Assembly: GCF_040649515.1 (NCBI RefSeq)
Contig: NZ_JBEZFP010000004.1
Span: forward strand, 68,498-132,497
Source of the DNA: Yinghuangia elevatio
GTDB lineage: Bacteria > Actinomycetota > Actinomycetes > Streptomycetales > Streptomycetaceae
DNA length: 64,000 bases
Reading direction: 5' to 3'
Shown: positions 1 to 8,629 of the stretch, one piece after another
Numbering within the stretch: the first letter of the stretch is position 1
Layout of the letters: the number at the start of each line of letters is the position of its first letter
Translations under genes and position numbers: made by a program
Notes under the pieces: model-generated
Database searches by the model: none
What the model was told of the DNA's origin: nothing
What the model saw: only the letters and a program-made list of their open reading frames with translations

Positions 1-2807
1 CGGGCGTCTACCGGATACGGCCTGCGACGCCGCTGTCCGAGACAGCCCTGTTCACAAACTCGCCCGATGACCCCAGCCTGGGCTACGAGTTGCGCGCCGA
101 ACTGGAGAGTGCAGACCGCGTCGATCTGCTGTGTGCCTTCGTCAAGTGGCACGGGCTCCGCGTGTTGGAGCAGTCGCTGCGCTCGGTGCATGAACGTGGC
201 GTGCCGATCCGCGTCATCACCACCACGTACATCGGTGCCACTGAGCGACGAGCTCTTGACCGGCTGGTCAAGGAGTTCGGAGCCGAGGTCAAGGTCAACT
301 ACGAGACCAAGTCCACGAGGCTGCACGCGAAAGCGTGGCTGTTCCGGCGAAAGTCGGGGTTCGACACCGCGTACGTCGGAAGCTCGAACCTCTCCAAGTC
401 GGCTCTGCTGGACGGGCTTGAGTGGAACGTGCGGCTATCGAGCGTCGCCACCCCGGAGGTCTTGCACAAGTTTGAAGCGGCTTTCGATTCCTACTGGAAT
501 GACTCCGCTTTTGAAATGTACGACCCTGCAGCCGATGCCCAGCGGCTTGACGACGCGCTGCACGCTGCCGGGCGGTCGGATTTCGGGGACGCCGGTTTCT
601 CTTTGGCGTTGTCCGGGCTTGAGGTGCGTCCCTATCCGCATCAGAAGGAGATGCTGGAAGACCTGGACGTGGAACGCGAGGTGCACGATAACCATCGCAA
701 CTTGCTCGTTGCTGCCACGGGTACCGGGAAAACGGTCATTGCCGCATTGGACTACAAGCAACTGCGGGCACAGCACGGGCGCGATCTCTCCCTGCTTTTC
801 GTGGCACATCGTAAAGAGATCCTGGCTCAGTCGATGCGAGCGTATCGCGAGGTGTTGGGCGACGCGACGTTCGGTGAAATGCTCGTTGATGGGAAGCGAC
901 CTGATCAGTGGAGGCACGTTTTTGCGAGCGTGCAGTCGTTGACTCCGAAAACGCTAGAATCTCTGCAGCCTGACCAGTTTGATGTCGTGGTCATTGATGA
1001 ATTTCACCACGCGACGGCGCCCACGTATCGCCGGGTAATTGACCACTTTCATGGCCTGGAACTTCTAGGCCTGACCGCCACCCCAGAGCGTATGGACGGT
1101 AAGGATGTCCACGATGAATATTTTGACGGCCGCATCGCCTCTGAGTTGCGCCTGTGGGATGCTCTTGAGGCGGATCTTCTGTGCCCCTTCCATTACTTCG
1201 GCGTGTCCGACAACACCGACCTGACCGCAATCCGATGGAAGGGCGGCAGCTACGACCAGGATGCACTCAGCGAACTATATGTAGGCAACAAGGAACGAGT
1301 TTTGTATGTCCTAAAGGCTATTGAGGACAAGGTCGCGAACCCCGACGGCATGCGGGCGCTTGGGTTCTGCGTAACGGTGGCACACGCTGAGTACATGGCG
1401 CGAGAGTTCAATGCGGCAGGGCTCAACGCGATGGCATTGTCCGGTGGTTCATCGAAGGAGCAGCGTGCGCAAGCTCTCGCAGACTTGCGGGCGGGCAAGC
1501 TCCAGGTCATTTTCAGTGTGGATCTTTTCAATGAGGGCCTCGATATTCCGCACGTAGACACCTTGCTGCTACTCCGGCCTACATCGAGTGCCACCGTGTT
1601 TCTCCAGCAACTGGGTCGGGGGCTGCGTCGTTCGCCGGACAAGGCCGTTCTTACGGTTCTCGACTTCATTGGACAGCAGCGCAAGGAGTTCCGCTTTGAG
1701 TCACGCTTCCGTGCGCTGACAGGCGTGCGGCGTCATTTGCTGCAGACGCATGTCGAGAACGACTTCCCGCACCTGCCGACAGGGTGCGAGATCATTCTCG
1801 ATCGGGTCGCCAAGCATATCGTCATCGAGAACCTGCAAAGCCAACTTGGCTTGACCGTGAGCAAGTTGGCGTTGGAGGTGAAGTCCTATGGGGAGCTGAG
1901 CTTCGCGAAGTTTCTCCGGGAGAGCCAGCGCGAGATCAGCGAACTGTATGTGTCGAAGCGGAGCTGGACGGACCTCCTGCGCCGAGCCGGCCTTGTCGAG
2001 CCTTCCCTTGTTGACGGCGAAGCGAAGCTCTTGGAGCGCATCCGCGCATTCCTGCACGTTGATGACCGACGCCGCGTGGACGCCTACACGTACCTGCTGA
2101 GCGACGACGTTCCGCCGTACGCGCAACTCACGGAAGAGCAACAGCTCTACGCCCAGATGCTGTTCTACAACATCTGGCCAAACGGCGGCGCAACGTTTGC
2201 AGCGTACGAGGAAGGTCTGGAAACCTTGCGGCCGTGCCGGACCTTCCGCGCGGAGCTTCGGGATGTTCTCCAGTTTGGCCTTGCCCAGGCGGCGCATGTA
2301 CCCATCGCGATGAGTGGCTCCCTCCAGGATCTGCCGCTCGCGATGCACGCGTACTACACGCGCGAAGAGCTCCTGACCGCTCTCAAGTGGTCATCCATGG
2401 AACGGATGCCAGGGAAGTGGGTAGCTGGCGTTGCGTGGTCTGACGCCGTAGCCGCAGACGCGCTACTGATCACTAGCAAAAAGGATGAAAAGGACTTTTC
2501 CCCGCAAACTCTCTATAAAGACTATGCAATCAGCCCCAAGCTCTTTCACTGGGAATCGCAGAACAGTACGTCACCAGAAACGGAGACAGGGCGCCGATAC
2601 ATCACGCACGAGCAACTGGGTACGCGGGTGTTGCTGTTCATCCGGGAAGCGAAGAGTACGGCGGCCGGTGCTGGTGCTCCGTACATGCTGCTCGGGCCTG
2701 CTCGCTACATCGAGCATGCCGGTGCGCGGCCGATGAGTGTCACCTGGGAGTTGGCCGTCCCAATGCCCACAAGCGTGTTCCAGTCTTCGCGCATCGTCAG
2801 CGGCTGA
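1..2807 (+). CDS. PLD-nuclease/SF2 helicase with DUF3427-like C-terminus (5' end outside window)
   Basis: The reading frame is open from base 3, so the start lies upstream and about 934 residues are visible (numbered from base 3). An N-terminal phospholipase D-like domain has H108-x-K110 followed by GSSNLS. The SF2 helicase core follows with Walker A GTGKT (240-244), a DEFH box at 332-335, LGLTATPERM, and motif VI QQLGRGLRR near 534. The C-terminal third fits DUF3427. Such proteins combine an HKD nuclease/phosphodiesterase fold with a DEAD/DEAH translocase and are often linked to restriction or DNA repair; the exact role here is inference. Third codon positions are clearly richer in A/T than in every later gene, which suggests acquisition by transfer. 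An internal TTG at 90 is not a credible start because the conserved PLD-helicase N-terminus continues upstream of it. Confidence 0.85.
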   Translation, partial: GVYRIRPATPLSETALFTNSPDDPSLGYELRAELESADRVDLLCAFVKWHGLRVLEQSLRSVHERGVPIRVITTTYIGATERRALDRLVKEFGAEVKVNYETKSTRLHAKAWLFRRKSGFDTAYVGSSNLSKSALLDGLEWNVRLSSVATPEVLHKFEAAFDSYWNDSAFEMYDPAADAQRLDDALHAAGRSDFGDAGFSLALSGLEVRPYPHQKEMLEDLDVEREVHDNHRNLLVAATGTGKTVIAALDYKQLRAQHGRDLSLLFVAHRKEILAQSMRAYREVLGDATFGEMLVDGKRPDQWRHVFASVQSLTPKTLESLQPDQFDVVVIDEFHHATAPTYRRVIDHFHGLELLGLTATPERMDGKDVHDEYFDGRIASELRLWDALEADLLCPFHYFGVSDNTDLTAIRWKGGSYDQDALSELYVGNKERVLYVLKAIEDKVANPDGMRALGFCVTVAHAEYMAREFNAAGLNAMALSGGSSKEQRAQALADLRAGKLQVIFSVDLFNEGLDIPHVDTLLLLRPTSSATVFLQQLGRGLRRSPDKAVLTVLDFIGQQRKEFRFESRFRALTGVRRHLLQTHVENDFPHLPTGCEIILDRVAKHIVIENLQSQLGLTVSKLALEVKSYGELSFAKFLRESQREISELYVSKRSWTDLLRRAGLVEPSLVDGEAKLLERIRAFLHVDDRRRVDAYTYLLSDDVPPYAQLTEEQQLYAQMLFYNIWPNGGATFAAYEEGLETLRPCRTFRAELRDVLQFGLAQAAHVPIAMSGSLQDLPLAMHAYYTREELLTALKWSSMERMPGKWVAGVAWSDAVAADALLITSKKDEKDFSPQTLYKDYAISPKLFHWESQNSTSPETETGRRYITHEQLGTRVLLFIREAKSTAAGAGAPYMLLGPARYIEHAGARPMSVTWELAVPMPTSVFQSSRIVSG

Positions 2808-2823
2808 TCCGCCGCAAGGATTG

Positions 2824-2838
2824 TTGACCTTGGGTCAA
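2824..2838. promoter_or_regulatory. Inverted repeat, candidate operator
   Basis: TTGACC-TTG-GGTCAA is a perfect 6-bp inverted repeat with a 3-nt centre, between the helicase stop and the start of the saccharopine-dehydrogenase-like gene (67 nt before its ATG). Position and symmetry suggest an operator for that gene; the binding protein is unknown. Confidence 0.4.
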
Positions 2839-2904
2839 TAGGCTGTGGTTGGGGAACGTTGGGGTGGGGTGTTGCGTTTAGGGGGCGCTGAGGGAAGGAG
2901 TGGG

Positions 2905-4125
2905 ATGGGGTCTGGGAGTTCTGGTGGTGGGGTGGCGGGGTTGCCGTCGCTGGACCGGGCGTTCGACGTGGTGTTGTTGGGGGCCACCGGGTTCACCGGG
3001 GGGTTGACGGCGGAGTATTTGGCGCGGCATGTGCCGGCCGCGTGTCGGTGGGCCATCGCGGGGCGGAGTCCGGAGAAGTTGCGGGCGGTGCGCGATCGGC
3101 TGGTGGAGATCAATCCGGCGTGTGCGGAGTTGGAGCTGCTGACGGCGGACGTCGGGGATCCGGCGTCGCTGCGGGCGCTGGCCGGGAGCACGCGGGTGCT
3201 GGCGACGACGGTCGGGCCGTACATCGAGTACGGCGAGCCGGTGGTCGCGGCGTGTGCGGAGGCCGGGACGGACTACCTCGACCTCACGGGTGAGCCGGAG
3301 TTCGTCGACCGGATGTTCGTCGCGCACCACGAGACCGCGGTGCGGACCGGGGCTCGGCTCGTGCACGCGTGCGGGTTTGATTCGGTGCCGCACGATTTGG
3401 GCGTGCTGTTCACGGTCGGGCTGCTGCCGCGCGGGGTGCCGGTGCGGGTGGAGGGGCGCGTACGGGCCGGGGGCGCGGTCTCCGGCGGGACGTTCGCTTC
3501 GGCGCTCACCGCCTTCTCGCGGCTGCGCTCGACGCGCGACGCGGCGCACGCGCGCCGCCGGGTGGACAAGGGCCCGCACGGGCGCCGGGCGCGCGCGGTG
3601 GAGGGCAAGCCGCGGCGCGACCGGGAGACCGGCGGCTGGCTGGTGCCGCTGCCGACGATCGACCCGCAGATCGTGGCCCGGTCCGCGCGGGCGCTGGAGT
3701 CGTACGGGCCGGACTTCTCGTACACGCACTATGCGTCGGTACGCCGCCTTCCGACCGCCGTAGCCGGTGCCGTCGGCGTGGGGTCGCTGGTGCTGCTCGC
3801 CCAGGTGGCGCCCGTACGCCGCGCGCTGCAGACCCGCCTCGCCCCCGGCGACGGCCCCGCCCCGGCCCGCCGCGCGAAGGCCTGGTTCAGCGTGCGCTTC
3901 GTCGCGGACGGCGGTGGCGAGCGGGTCGTCACCGAGGTGCGAGGCGGCGACCCGGGTTACGACGAGACCGCCAAGATGCTCGCGGAGGCGGCTCTTTGCC
4001 TGGCCTTCGACCAGGTCCCCAAGACGTCCGGGCAGGTCACGACCGCGGTCGCGATGGGCGATGCGCTGATCGGGCGGCTGCGCCGGGCGGGGATCGAGTT
4101 CCGGCAGCTGGAGTCGACCGGGTGA
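2905..4125 (+). CDS. Saccharopine dehydrogenase family NAD(P)-binding reductase
   Basis: Protein of 406 residues. After a Gly/Ser-rich start it has a Rossmann nucleotide-binding loop LLGATGFTGG and then AGRSPEKL, typical of the saccharopine-dehydrogenase-like/trans-acting enoyl reductase family of actinobacteria. Relatives include mycobacterial enoyl reductases acting with polyketide synthases, but no PKS is nearby, so the substrate is unknown. The ATG at 2905 is chosen because AAGGAG lies 5 nt upstream; an in-frame GTG at 2845 has no ribosome site. A possible operator lies at 2824-2838. GC-rich codon use resumes here after the helicase. Confidence 0.8.
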   Translation: MGSGSSGGGVAGLPSLDRAFDVVLLGATGFTGGLTAEYLARHVPAACRWAIAGRSPEKLRAVRDRLVEINPACAELELLTADVGDPASLRALAGSTRVLATTVGPYIEYGEPVVAACAEAGTDYLDLTGEPEFVDRMFVAHHETAVRTGARLVHACGFDSVPHDLGVLFTVGLLPRGVPVRVEGRVRAGGAVSGGTFASALTAFSRLRSTRDAAHARRRVDKGPHGRRARAVEGKPRRDRETGGWLVPLPTIDPQIVARSARALESYGPDFSYTHYASVRRLPTAVAGAVGVGSLVLLAQVAPVRRALQTRLAPGDGPAPARRAKAWFSVRFVADGGGERVVTEVRGGDPGYDETAKMLAEAALCLAFDQVPKTSGQVTTAVAMGDALIGRLRRAGIEFRQLESTG

Positions 4126-4224
4126 GCGCCACCGGGTCTTGCTTAGAGTGCACTCGAAGTCCGTAGCGTCGTCGTCGCGGCCGTCGCACGAGGGCGGCCG
4201 TACCCCAGCTCCAGGAGGCATGCC

Positions 4225-4713
4225 ATGTCGCCGGCCCAGTCGACCGCCGTCCACGAGGTGACCGACCACCACGTCCTCGACGAGACCGAGGTCGGCCGGT
4301 ACACGATCAGCGAGGTCGCGGCCCGGACCGGCCTGAGCGCGCACACGCTGCGCTGGTACGAGCGCATCGGCCTCATGCCGCACGTCGGCCGCGAGACCTC
4401 CCGGAGCGGGGGAGGGCAGGCGGGAAAGCGCCGGTACAGCGAACGCGATCTCGGCTTCCTGGACTTCGTCGGCAAACTGCGCGCGACCGGCATGCCCGTC
4501 GCCGACATGATCCGGTACGCCGAACTCGCCCGTGAGGGCGACCACACCCTCGCCGAGCGCCACCAGATCCTGGTGGACCACCGCGAGGAGGTCCGCGCCC
4601 GCATCACCGACCTGACCTCCTGCCTGCTCGTCCTCGACTACAAGATCGAGTACTACGGCGCCGTCGTCGCGGAGGAACCCGCCGCGACTACCGGGAAGGC
4701 GGAGACCCCATGA
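4225..4713 (+). CDS. MerR family transcriptional regulator
   Basis: 162 residues. The N-terminal winged helix starts YTISEVAARTGLSAHTLRWYE and continues with the MerR hallmark ERIGL, so it binds DNA as a dimer between -35 and -10 elements. The C-terminal part is a coiled coil with no metal-binding cysteine cluster, so an organic effector or redox signal is more likely than a metal. AGGAGG lies 7 nt before the ATG. Its stop overlaps the start of the aldo/keto reductase (ATGA), so the two genes are translationally coupled and the regulator probably controls its own operon. Confidence 0.9.
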   Translation: MSPAQSTAVHEVTDHHVLDETEVGRYTISEVAARTGLSAHTLRWYERIGLMPHVGRETSRSGGGQAGKRRYSERDLGFLDFVGKLRATGMPVADMIRYAELAREGDHTLAERHQILVDHREEVRARITDLTSCLLVLDYKIEYYGAVVAEEPAATTGKAETP

Positions 4714-5792
4714 CTCGCACCACCCGCACCACCCGCACCACCCGCACCACCGGCACCACCGGCACCACCGGCACCACCGCCCTCGGCACCACCGCCCTCG
4801 GCACCAACGGTCCGATCAGCTCGCTCCAGGGCCTGGGCTGCATGGGCATGAGCGACTTCTACGTCGGCGCCGCGCCCGACCGCGCCGAGTCGTCGGCGAC
4901 CCTCGCGTACGCGCTGGACCTGGGCGTCACCCACTTCGACACCTCCGACATGTACGGCACCGGCGCCAACGAGGAGCTGCTCGGCGAGTTCTTCCGCGGC
5001 GGCCGGCGCGACGAGGTACTGCTCGCCACGAAGTTCGGCATCGACCGCCACGCGGCGCCGGGCGGACGCGACATCCGCGGGGACGCCGCGTACGTCAGGT
5101 CCGCCTGCGACGCCAGCCTTGCGCGCCTCGGCGTGGACACCATCGACCTGTACTACATGCACCGCCGCGACACCGCCGTGCCGATCGAGGAGACGGTCGG
5201 CGCGATGGCCGAGCTGGTCGCCGCCGGCAAGGTACGCCACCTCGGGCTCTCCGAGGTGACCGCCAAGGAGATCCGCGCCGCGGCGGCGGTGCACCCGATC
5301 GCCGCCGTGCAGGCCGAATGGTCGCTGTTCGCCCGGGACATCGAGGACTCGGTGGTGCCGGCGGCGCGTGAGGTCGGCGCGGCCGTCGTGCCCTACTCGC
5401 CGCTCGGCCGCGGGTTCCTGAGCGCGCTGTGGACGTCCTTCGAGGACCTGCCCGACGGCGACACACGCCGCGCGCAGCCGCGCTTCACCGGGGACAACGC
5501 CAAGAACAACGCCGAACTCCTGCGCCCGCTCAAGGACATCGCGCAGGCGCGCGGCGTCACCCCGGCGCAGGTCGCGCTCGCCTGGATCCAGATGCGCGGC
5601 GACGTGTGGGCGATGCCGGTCGTCCCGATCCCCGGAACCACCAAGCGCGCCCGCCTCGCCGAGAACGCGGCCGCCGTCGGCATCGTCCTCGACGACGCCG
5701 AACTGGCCGCGCTCGAACCGATCGGCGCCCAGGTGTCGGGCGACCGGTACGCGGTCATGACGCACACGTACGTCGGCCCGGGCCGCGAGTAG
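4710..5792 (+). CDS. Aldo/keto reductase
   Basis: 360 residues, NADPH-dependent oxidoreductase of the AKR superfamily (TIM barrel). Visible signatures: LGLGCMGMSDFY region at the barrel start, D-x-S-D-MYG with the catalytic Tyr (FDTSDMYG), a Lys in ATKFGI, YYMHRRD with the catalytic His, and the C-terminal cofactor segment VPIPGTTKRARL. This resembles the YajO/AKR13 type that reduces aldehydes and ketones. The start overlaps the MerR stop by ATGA. The first ~33 residues are an unusual Thr-rich tail encoded by 9-nt tandem repeats and are not part of the AKR fold; no better start lies between them and the conserved domain. Confidence 0.88.
   Translation: MTRTTRTTRTTRTTGTTGTTGTTALGTTALGTNGPISSLQGLGCMGMSDFYVGAAPDRAESSATLAYALDLGVTHFDTSDMYGTGANEELLGEFFRGGRRDEVLLATKFGIDRHAAPGGRDIRGDAAYVRSACDASLARLGVDTIDLYYMHRRDTAVPIEETVGAMAELVAAGKVRHLGLSEVTAKEIRAAAAVHPIAAVQAEWSLFARDIEDSVVPAAREVGAAVVPYSPLGRGFLSALWTSFEDLPDGDTRRAQPRFTGDNAKNNAELLRPLKDIAQARGVTPAQVALAWIQMRGDVWAMPVVPIPGTTKRARLAENAAAVGIVLDDAELAALEPIGAQVSGDRYAVMTHTYVGPGRE
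4714..4806 (+). repeat. In-frame 9-nt tandem repeat in aldo/keto reductase N-terminus
   Basis: About four CGCACCACC units, then three GGCACCACC units, then two 15-nt units (GCCCTCGGCACCACC). All unit lengths are multiples of three, so slippage changes the length of the N-terminal Thr/Arg/Gly tail without shifting frame. Confidence 0.8.
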
Positions 5793-5801
5793 CGAGATCC
5801 G

Positions 5802-5848
5802 CCGGTGCGGTGCGCAAGCGCACGGCCACAGCCCGCACACCGCACCGG
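5802..5848. terminator. Stem-loop downstream of aldo/keto reductase
   Basis: CCGGTGCGGTG pairs with CACCGCACCGG (11 bp, perfect) around a 25-nt loop, just after the stop at 5792. There is no U-tract, as is common in high-GC actinobacteria. Confidence 0.5.
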
Positions 5849-5869
5849 AATTCGCAACCAGCTCAGCCA

Positions 5870-5881
5870 AATTGCGCAATT
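5870..5881. promoter_or_regulatory. LacI-type palindrome upstream of sugar ABC operon
   Basis: AATTGCGCAATT is a perfect 12-bp palindrome whose core TTGCGCAA is common in LacI-family operators of sugar transport operons. It lies 156 nt before the proposed ATPase start. No LacI gene is in the window, so the regulator would act from elsewhere. Confidence 0.45.
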
Positions 5882-6036
5882 CGCCTACACAGCGCGACGC
5901 GCGTAGCAAAAGTGATCACACACCGTACTCCTAAGATTACAAATGGGCGTCGGTCACCACCTGGGGGGTTGTGACCTTCGCACCACGAGGCGTAGCAACA
6001 GGGGATCGAGGCGATCGTGTCACCCCTGGGGGTGCT

Positions 6037-7287
6037 GTGGCTGACGTGGTTTTGAACGGGGTCGGAAAGATCTATCCGGACGGCACCAGAGCCGTCGATT
6101 CGCTCGACCTGGCAGTGGCACACGGCGAGTTCCTGGTGCTCGTCGGTCCGTCCGGGTGCGGCAAGACCACCGCCTTGCGCATGGTCGCGGGGCTGGAGGA
6201 CATCAGCGAGGGCACGATCCGGATCGGCGAACGCGTCGTCAACCGGGTGCCCTCCCGCGACCGCGACGTCGCGATGGTGTTCCAGAGCTACGCGCTCTAC
6301 CCGCACCTCAATGTCCGCGACAACATCGGATTCGGGCTCCGGCTGCGCAAGTTGCCCAAGCCGGAGATCCGCAAGCGCGTCGAACAGGCGGCCCGTACGC
6401 TCGGCCTCGAAGAGCACCTGGGCCGCAAGCCCCGCCAACTCTCCGGGGGTCAGCGGCAGCGCGTGGCGATGGGTCGCGCCATCGTCCGGGAACCGCAGGC
6501 GTTCCTGATGGACGAGCCGCTGTCGAACCTCGACGCCAAGCTCCGGGTGCAGATGCGCGCCCAGATCGCCCGGCTCACCCGCGAACTCGGCGTCACCACC
6601 TTGTATGTGACGCACGACCAGGTGGAGGCGATGACGCTCGGCGACCGCGTGGCCGTCATGCGCAAGGGCATCCTGCAACAGGTGGCCCCGCCGCAGGAGT
6701 TGTACGACCGGCCGGTGAACCTCTTCGTCGCCGGCTTCATCGGCTCTCCCGCGATGAACCTCTTCAGCGGGGAACTGGACCGTGCGCCCGACGGCAAGGG
6801 CGAGGCGGCGGGCGAGGGGGCGGGCACAGGCGGGGGCATAACCGTGCGGCTCGGCGACCAGACACTCGCCGTACCACCCGAACTCCTCGCCGAACGACCG
6901 GCGTTGCGTGCCTACGTGGGCCGCTCCGTCGTCGTCGGGATCCGTCCCGAGGACCTGTTCGACGCGGCCGAGGACGACGCGCCCGCGCCCGACGGGATGC
7001 TCCTGCGCGCCGAGACCGACCTGGTGGAGTCGATGGGGTCCGAGGTGCACGTGCACGTACGCCTCGCCGCCCCGCCGGCCGTGACCGCCGACGTGCAGGA
7101 ACTCGCCGAGGACGTCGGGGCCGAGGACCAGGTGCCCGATCCCGGGACCGCGCACTCGGAACTCGTCGCCCGCTTCGGGCCGCGTACCCGGGTCCGTGAG
7201 GGCGACACCGCGATGCTGCGGGTGGCCACCGATCGCATGCACTTCTTCGACCCGGAGACGGGTCTTTCCGTGAGGGAGGAATCGTGA
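6037..7287 (+). CDS. Sugar ABC transporter ATP-binding protein (UgpC/MsmK type)
   Basis: 416 residues, cytoplasmic ATPase of a carbohydrate importer. Walker A GPSGCGKTT (37-45), Q-loop MVFQSYALYPH, signature LSGGQRQR (about 135), Walker B FLMDEPLSNLD, and H-loop TLYVTHDQVEAM, followed by an OB/TOBE regulatory domain. That domain has Gly/Glu-rich and Asp-rich insertions (near 255 and 310). The GTG at 6037 is preferred: it gives MADVVLNGVGK, where family members begin, with a G-rich ribosome site just upstream; an in-frame GTG at 5971 would add 22 unrelated residues. The 3' end overlaps the binding-protein gene by GTGA. Unlike many Streptomyces sugar operons, which borrow MsiK, this one carries its own ATPase. 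Confidence 0.88.
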   Translation: MADVVLNGVGKIYPDGTRAVDSLDLAVAHGEFLVLVGPSGCGKTTALRMVAGLEDISEGTIRIGERVVNRVPSRDRDVAMVFQSYALYPHLNVRDNIGFGLRLRKLPKPEIRKRVEQAARTLGLEEHLGRKPRQLSGGQRQRVAMGRAIVREPQAFLMDEPLSNLDAKLRVQMRAQIARLTRELGVTTLYVTHDQVEAMTLGDRVAVMRKGILQQVAPPQELYDRPVNLFVAGFIGSPAMNLFSGELDRAPDGKGEAAGEGAGTGGGITVRLGDQTLAVPPELLAERPALRAYVGRSVVVGIRPEDLFDAAEDDAPAPDGMLLRAETDLVESMGSEVHVHVRLAAPPAVTADVQELAEDVGAEDQVPDPGTAHSELVARFGPRTRVREGDTAMLRVATDRMHFFDPETGLSVREES

Positions 7288-8606
7288 GGCGACTCGTGGG
7301 GGCGCTGGCGGCGGCGTCGATGCTGACGCTGGGGCTGGCCGCTTGCAGCGACGACGACGACGGCGGCGACGGTGCCAACCCACCGGCCGGGCAGTCCCTC
7401 AAGGGACAGACGGTCAGTGTCGCCGGCGTGTGGACGGACGACGAACTGGCGTCCTTCAAGAAGGTGTTGTCCGAGTTCGAGAAGCGCACCGGCGCCAAGA
7501 CCGAGTTCATCCCCACCGGCGACAGCGCCTCGACCTTCCTCGGCCAGCGGGTCGAGGGCAACGCGCCGCCCGACGTCGCGTTCCTGGCTCAGCCGGGCGT
7601 ACTCAAGCAGTTCGCGCAGAAGGGCTGGATCAAGCCGGTCTCCGCCGAGGTGCAGCAGTCCGTACAGGCGAACTTCGCGCCGCAGTGGCAGAAGCTCGGG
7701 TCGTACGAGAACAAGCTGTACGGGGTCTACTACAAGGGCGCCAACAAGTCCCTGGTCTGGTACAACGCCAACGTCTTCACCAACGCCGGCGCCACCGAAC
7801 CCACGACGTGGGACGACCTGGTCAAGACGGCCGGCCTGGTGTCCGACTCCGGCACCCCGCCGTTCGCGACCGGCGGGGCCGACGGCTGGGTCCTCACCGA
7901 CTGGTTCGAGAACGTCTACCTCAGCCAGGCCGGACCCGACATGTACGACAAGCTCGCCGCGCACCAGATCCCGTGGACCGACCCGAGCGTCAAGGCGGCG
8001 CTCGAGACGCTCGCCAAGGTGTGGGGCCAGAACGCGTGGTTCCCCGGCGGCCCCGGCGGCGCGCTCCAGACCGAGTTCCCCGCGTCCGTCCCGCTGGTGT
8101 TCGGCGACCCGCCGAAGGCCGGCATGCTGCCCGGCGCGGACTTCGTCGGCACCAACATCATCAAGGACACCGACTCCGAGATCGGCACCGACGCGAAGTT
8201 CTTCGCGTTCCCCGCCGTCTCGCCCGGCAAGGCCCCGGTGGTCAGCGGCGGCGACGTCGCCGTGGCGATGAAGGACAGCCCGGGCGCGATGGCCCTGCTC
8301 AACTTCCTGGCCTCGCCCGACGCGGCGAAGGTGTGGGCGGAGCAGGGCGGGTTCCTGTCGCCGAACAAGAACCTCGACTTCGCGGCGTACCGGGACGACG
8401 CGTACCGCGAGATCGCCCAGAACCTTATCGGCGCGGGCGACGAGTTCCGCTTCGACATGTCCGACCAGGCGCCTGCGGCGTTCGGCGGCACGAAGGGCGA
8501 GGGCATGTGGCGCGACCTCCAGGACTTCCTGCGCAACCCGTCCGATGTCGCGGGCGCGCAGGCCAAGTTGGAGGCGAGCGCGGCCAAGGCGTACACCGGC
8601 ACCTGA
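7284..8606 (+). CDS. Extracellular sugar-binding lipoprotein (ABC importer)
   Basis: 440 residues. The signal peptide ends in lipobox LAAC with C21 as the lipidated residue, then an Asp/Gly linker. The body matches the bacterial extracellular solute-binding protein family 1: TVSVAGVWTDDELASF at the start, WYNANVF and PTTWDDL in the hinge region, and GGDVAVAMKDSPGA near the C-terminus. The protein would sit on the outer face of the membrane and deliver a carbohydrate, possibly an alpha-glucoside or other oligosaccharide given the permease family, to the two permeases downstream. The GTG start overlaps the ATPase stop. Confidence 0.87.
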   Translation: MRRLVGALAAASMLTLGLAACSDDDDGGDGANPPAGQSLKGQTVSVAGVWTDDELASFKKVLSEFEKRTGAKTEFIPTGDSASTFLGQRVEGNAPPDVAFLAQPGVLKQFAQKGWIKPVSAEVQQSVQANFAPQWQKLGSYENKLYGVYYKGANKSLVWYNANVFTNAGATEPTTWDDLVKTAGLVSDSGTPPFATGGADGWVLTDWFENVYLSQAGPDMYDKLAAHQIPWTDPSVKAALETLAKVWGQNAWFPGGPGGALQTEFPASVPLVFGDPPKAGMLPGADFVGTNIIKDTDSEIGTDAKFFAFPAVSPGKAPVVSGGDVAVAMKDSPGAMALLNFLASPDAAKVWAEQGGFLSPNKNLDFAAYRDDAYREIAQNLIGAGDEFRFDMSDQAPAAFGGTKGEGMWRDLQDFLRNPSDVAGAQAKLEASAAKAYTGT

Positions 8607-8629
8607 CACCGACGGGGGTCATCGCGGAC

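Noticed and set aside
2878..4581. A 567-codon minus-strand frame
   Set aside because: Shadow of the reductase and MerR genes; both have ribosome sites and clear domains on the plus strand.
5793..6036. Possible riboswitch in the leader of the sugar ABC operon
   Set aside because: Only a terminator stem and a LacI-like palindrome are visible; no known riboswitch core was recognised.
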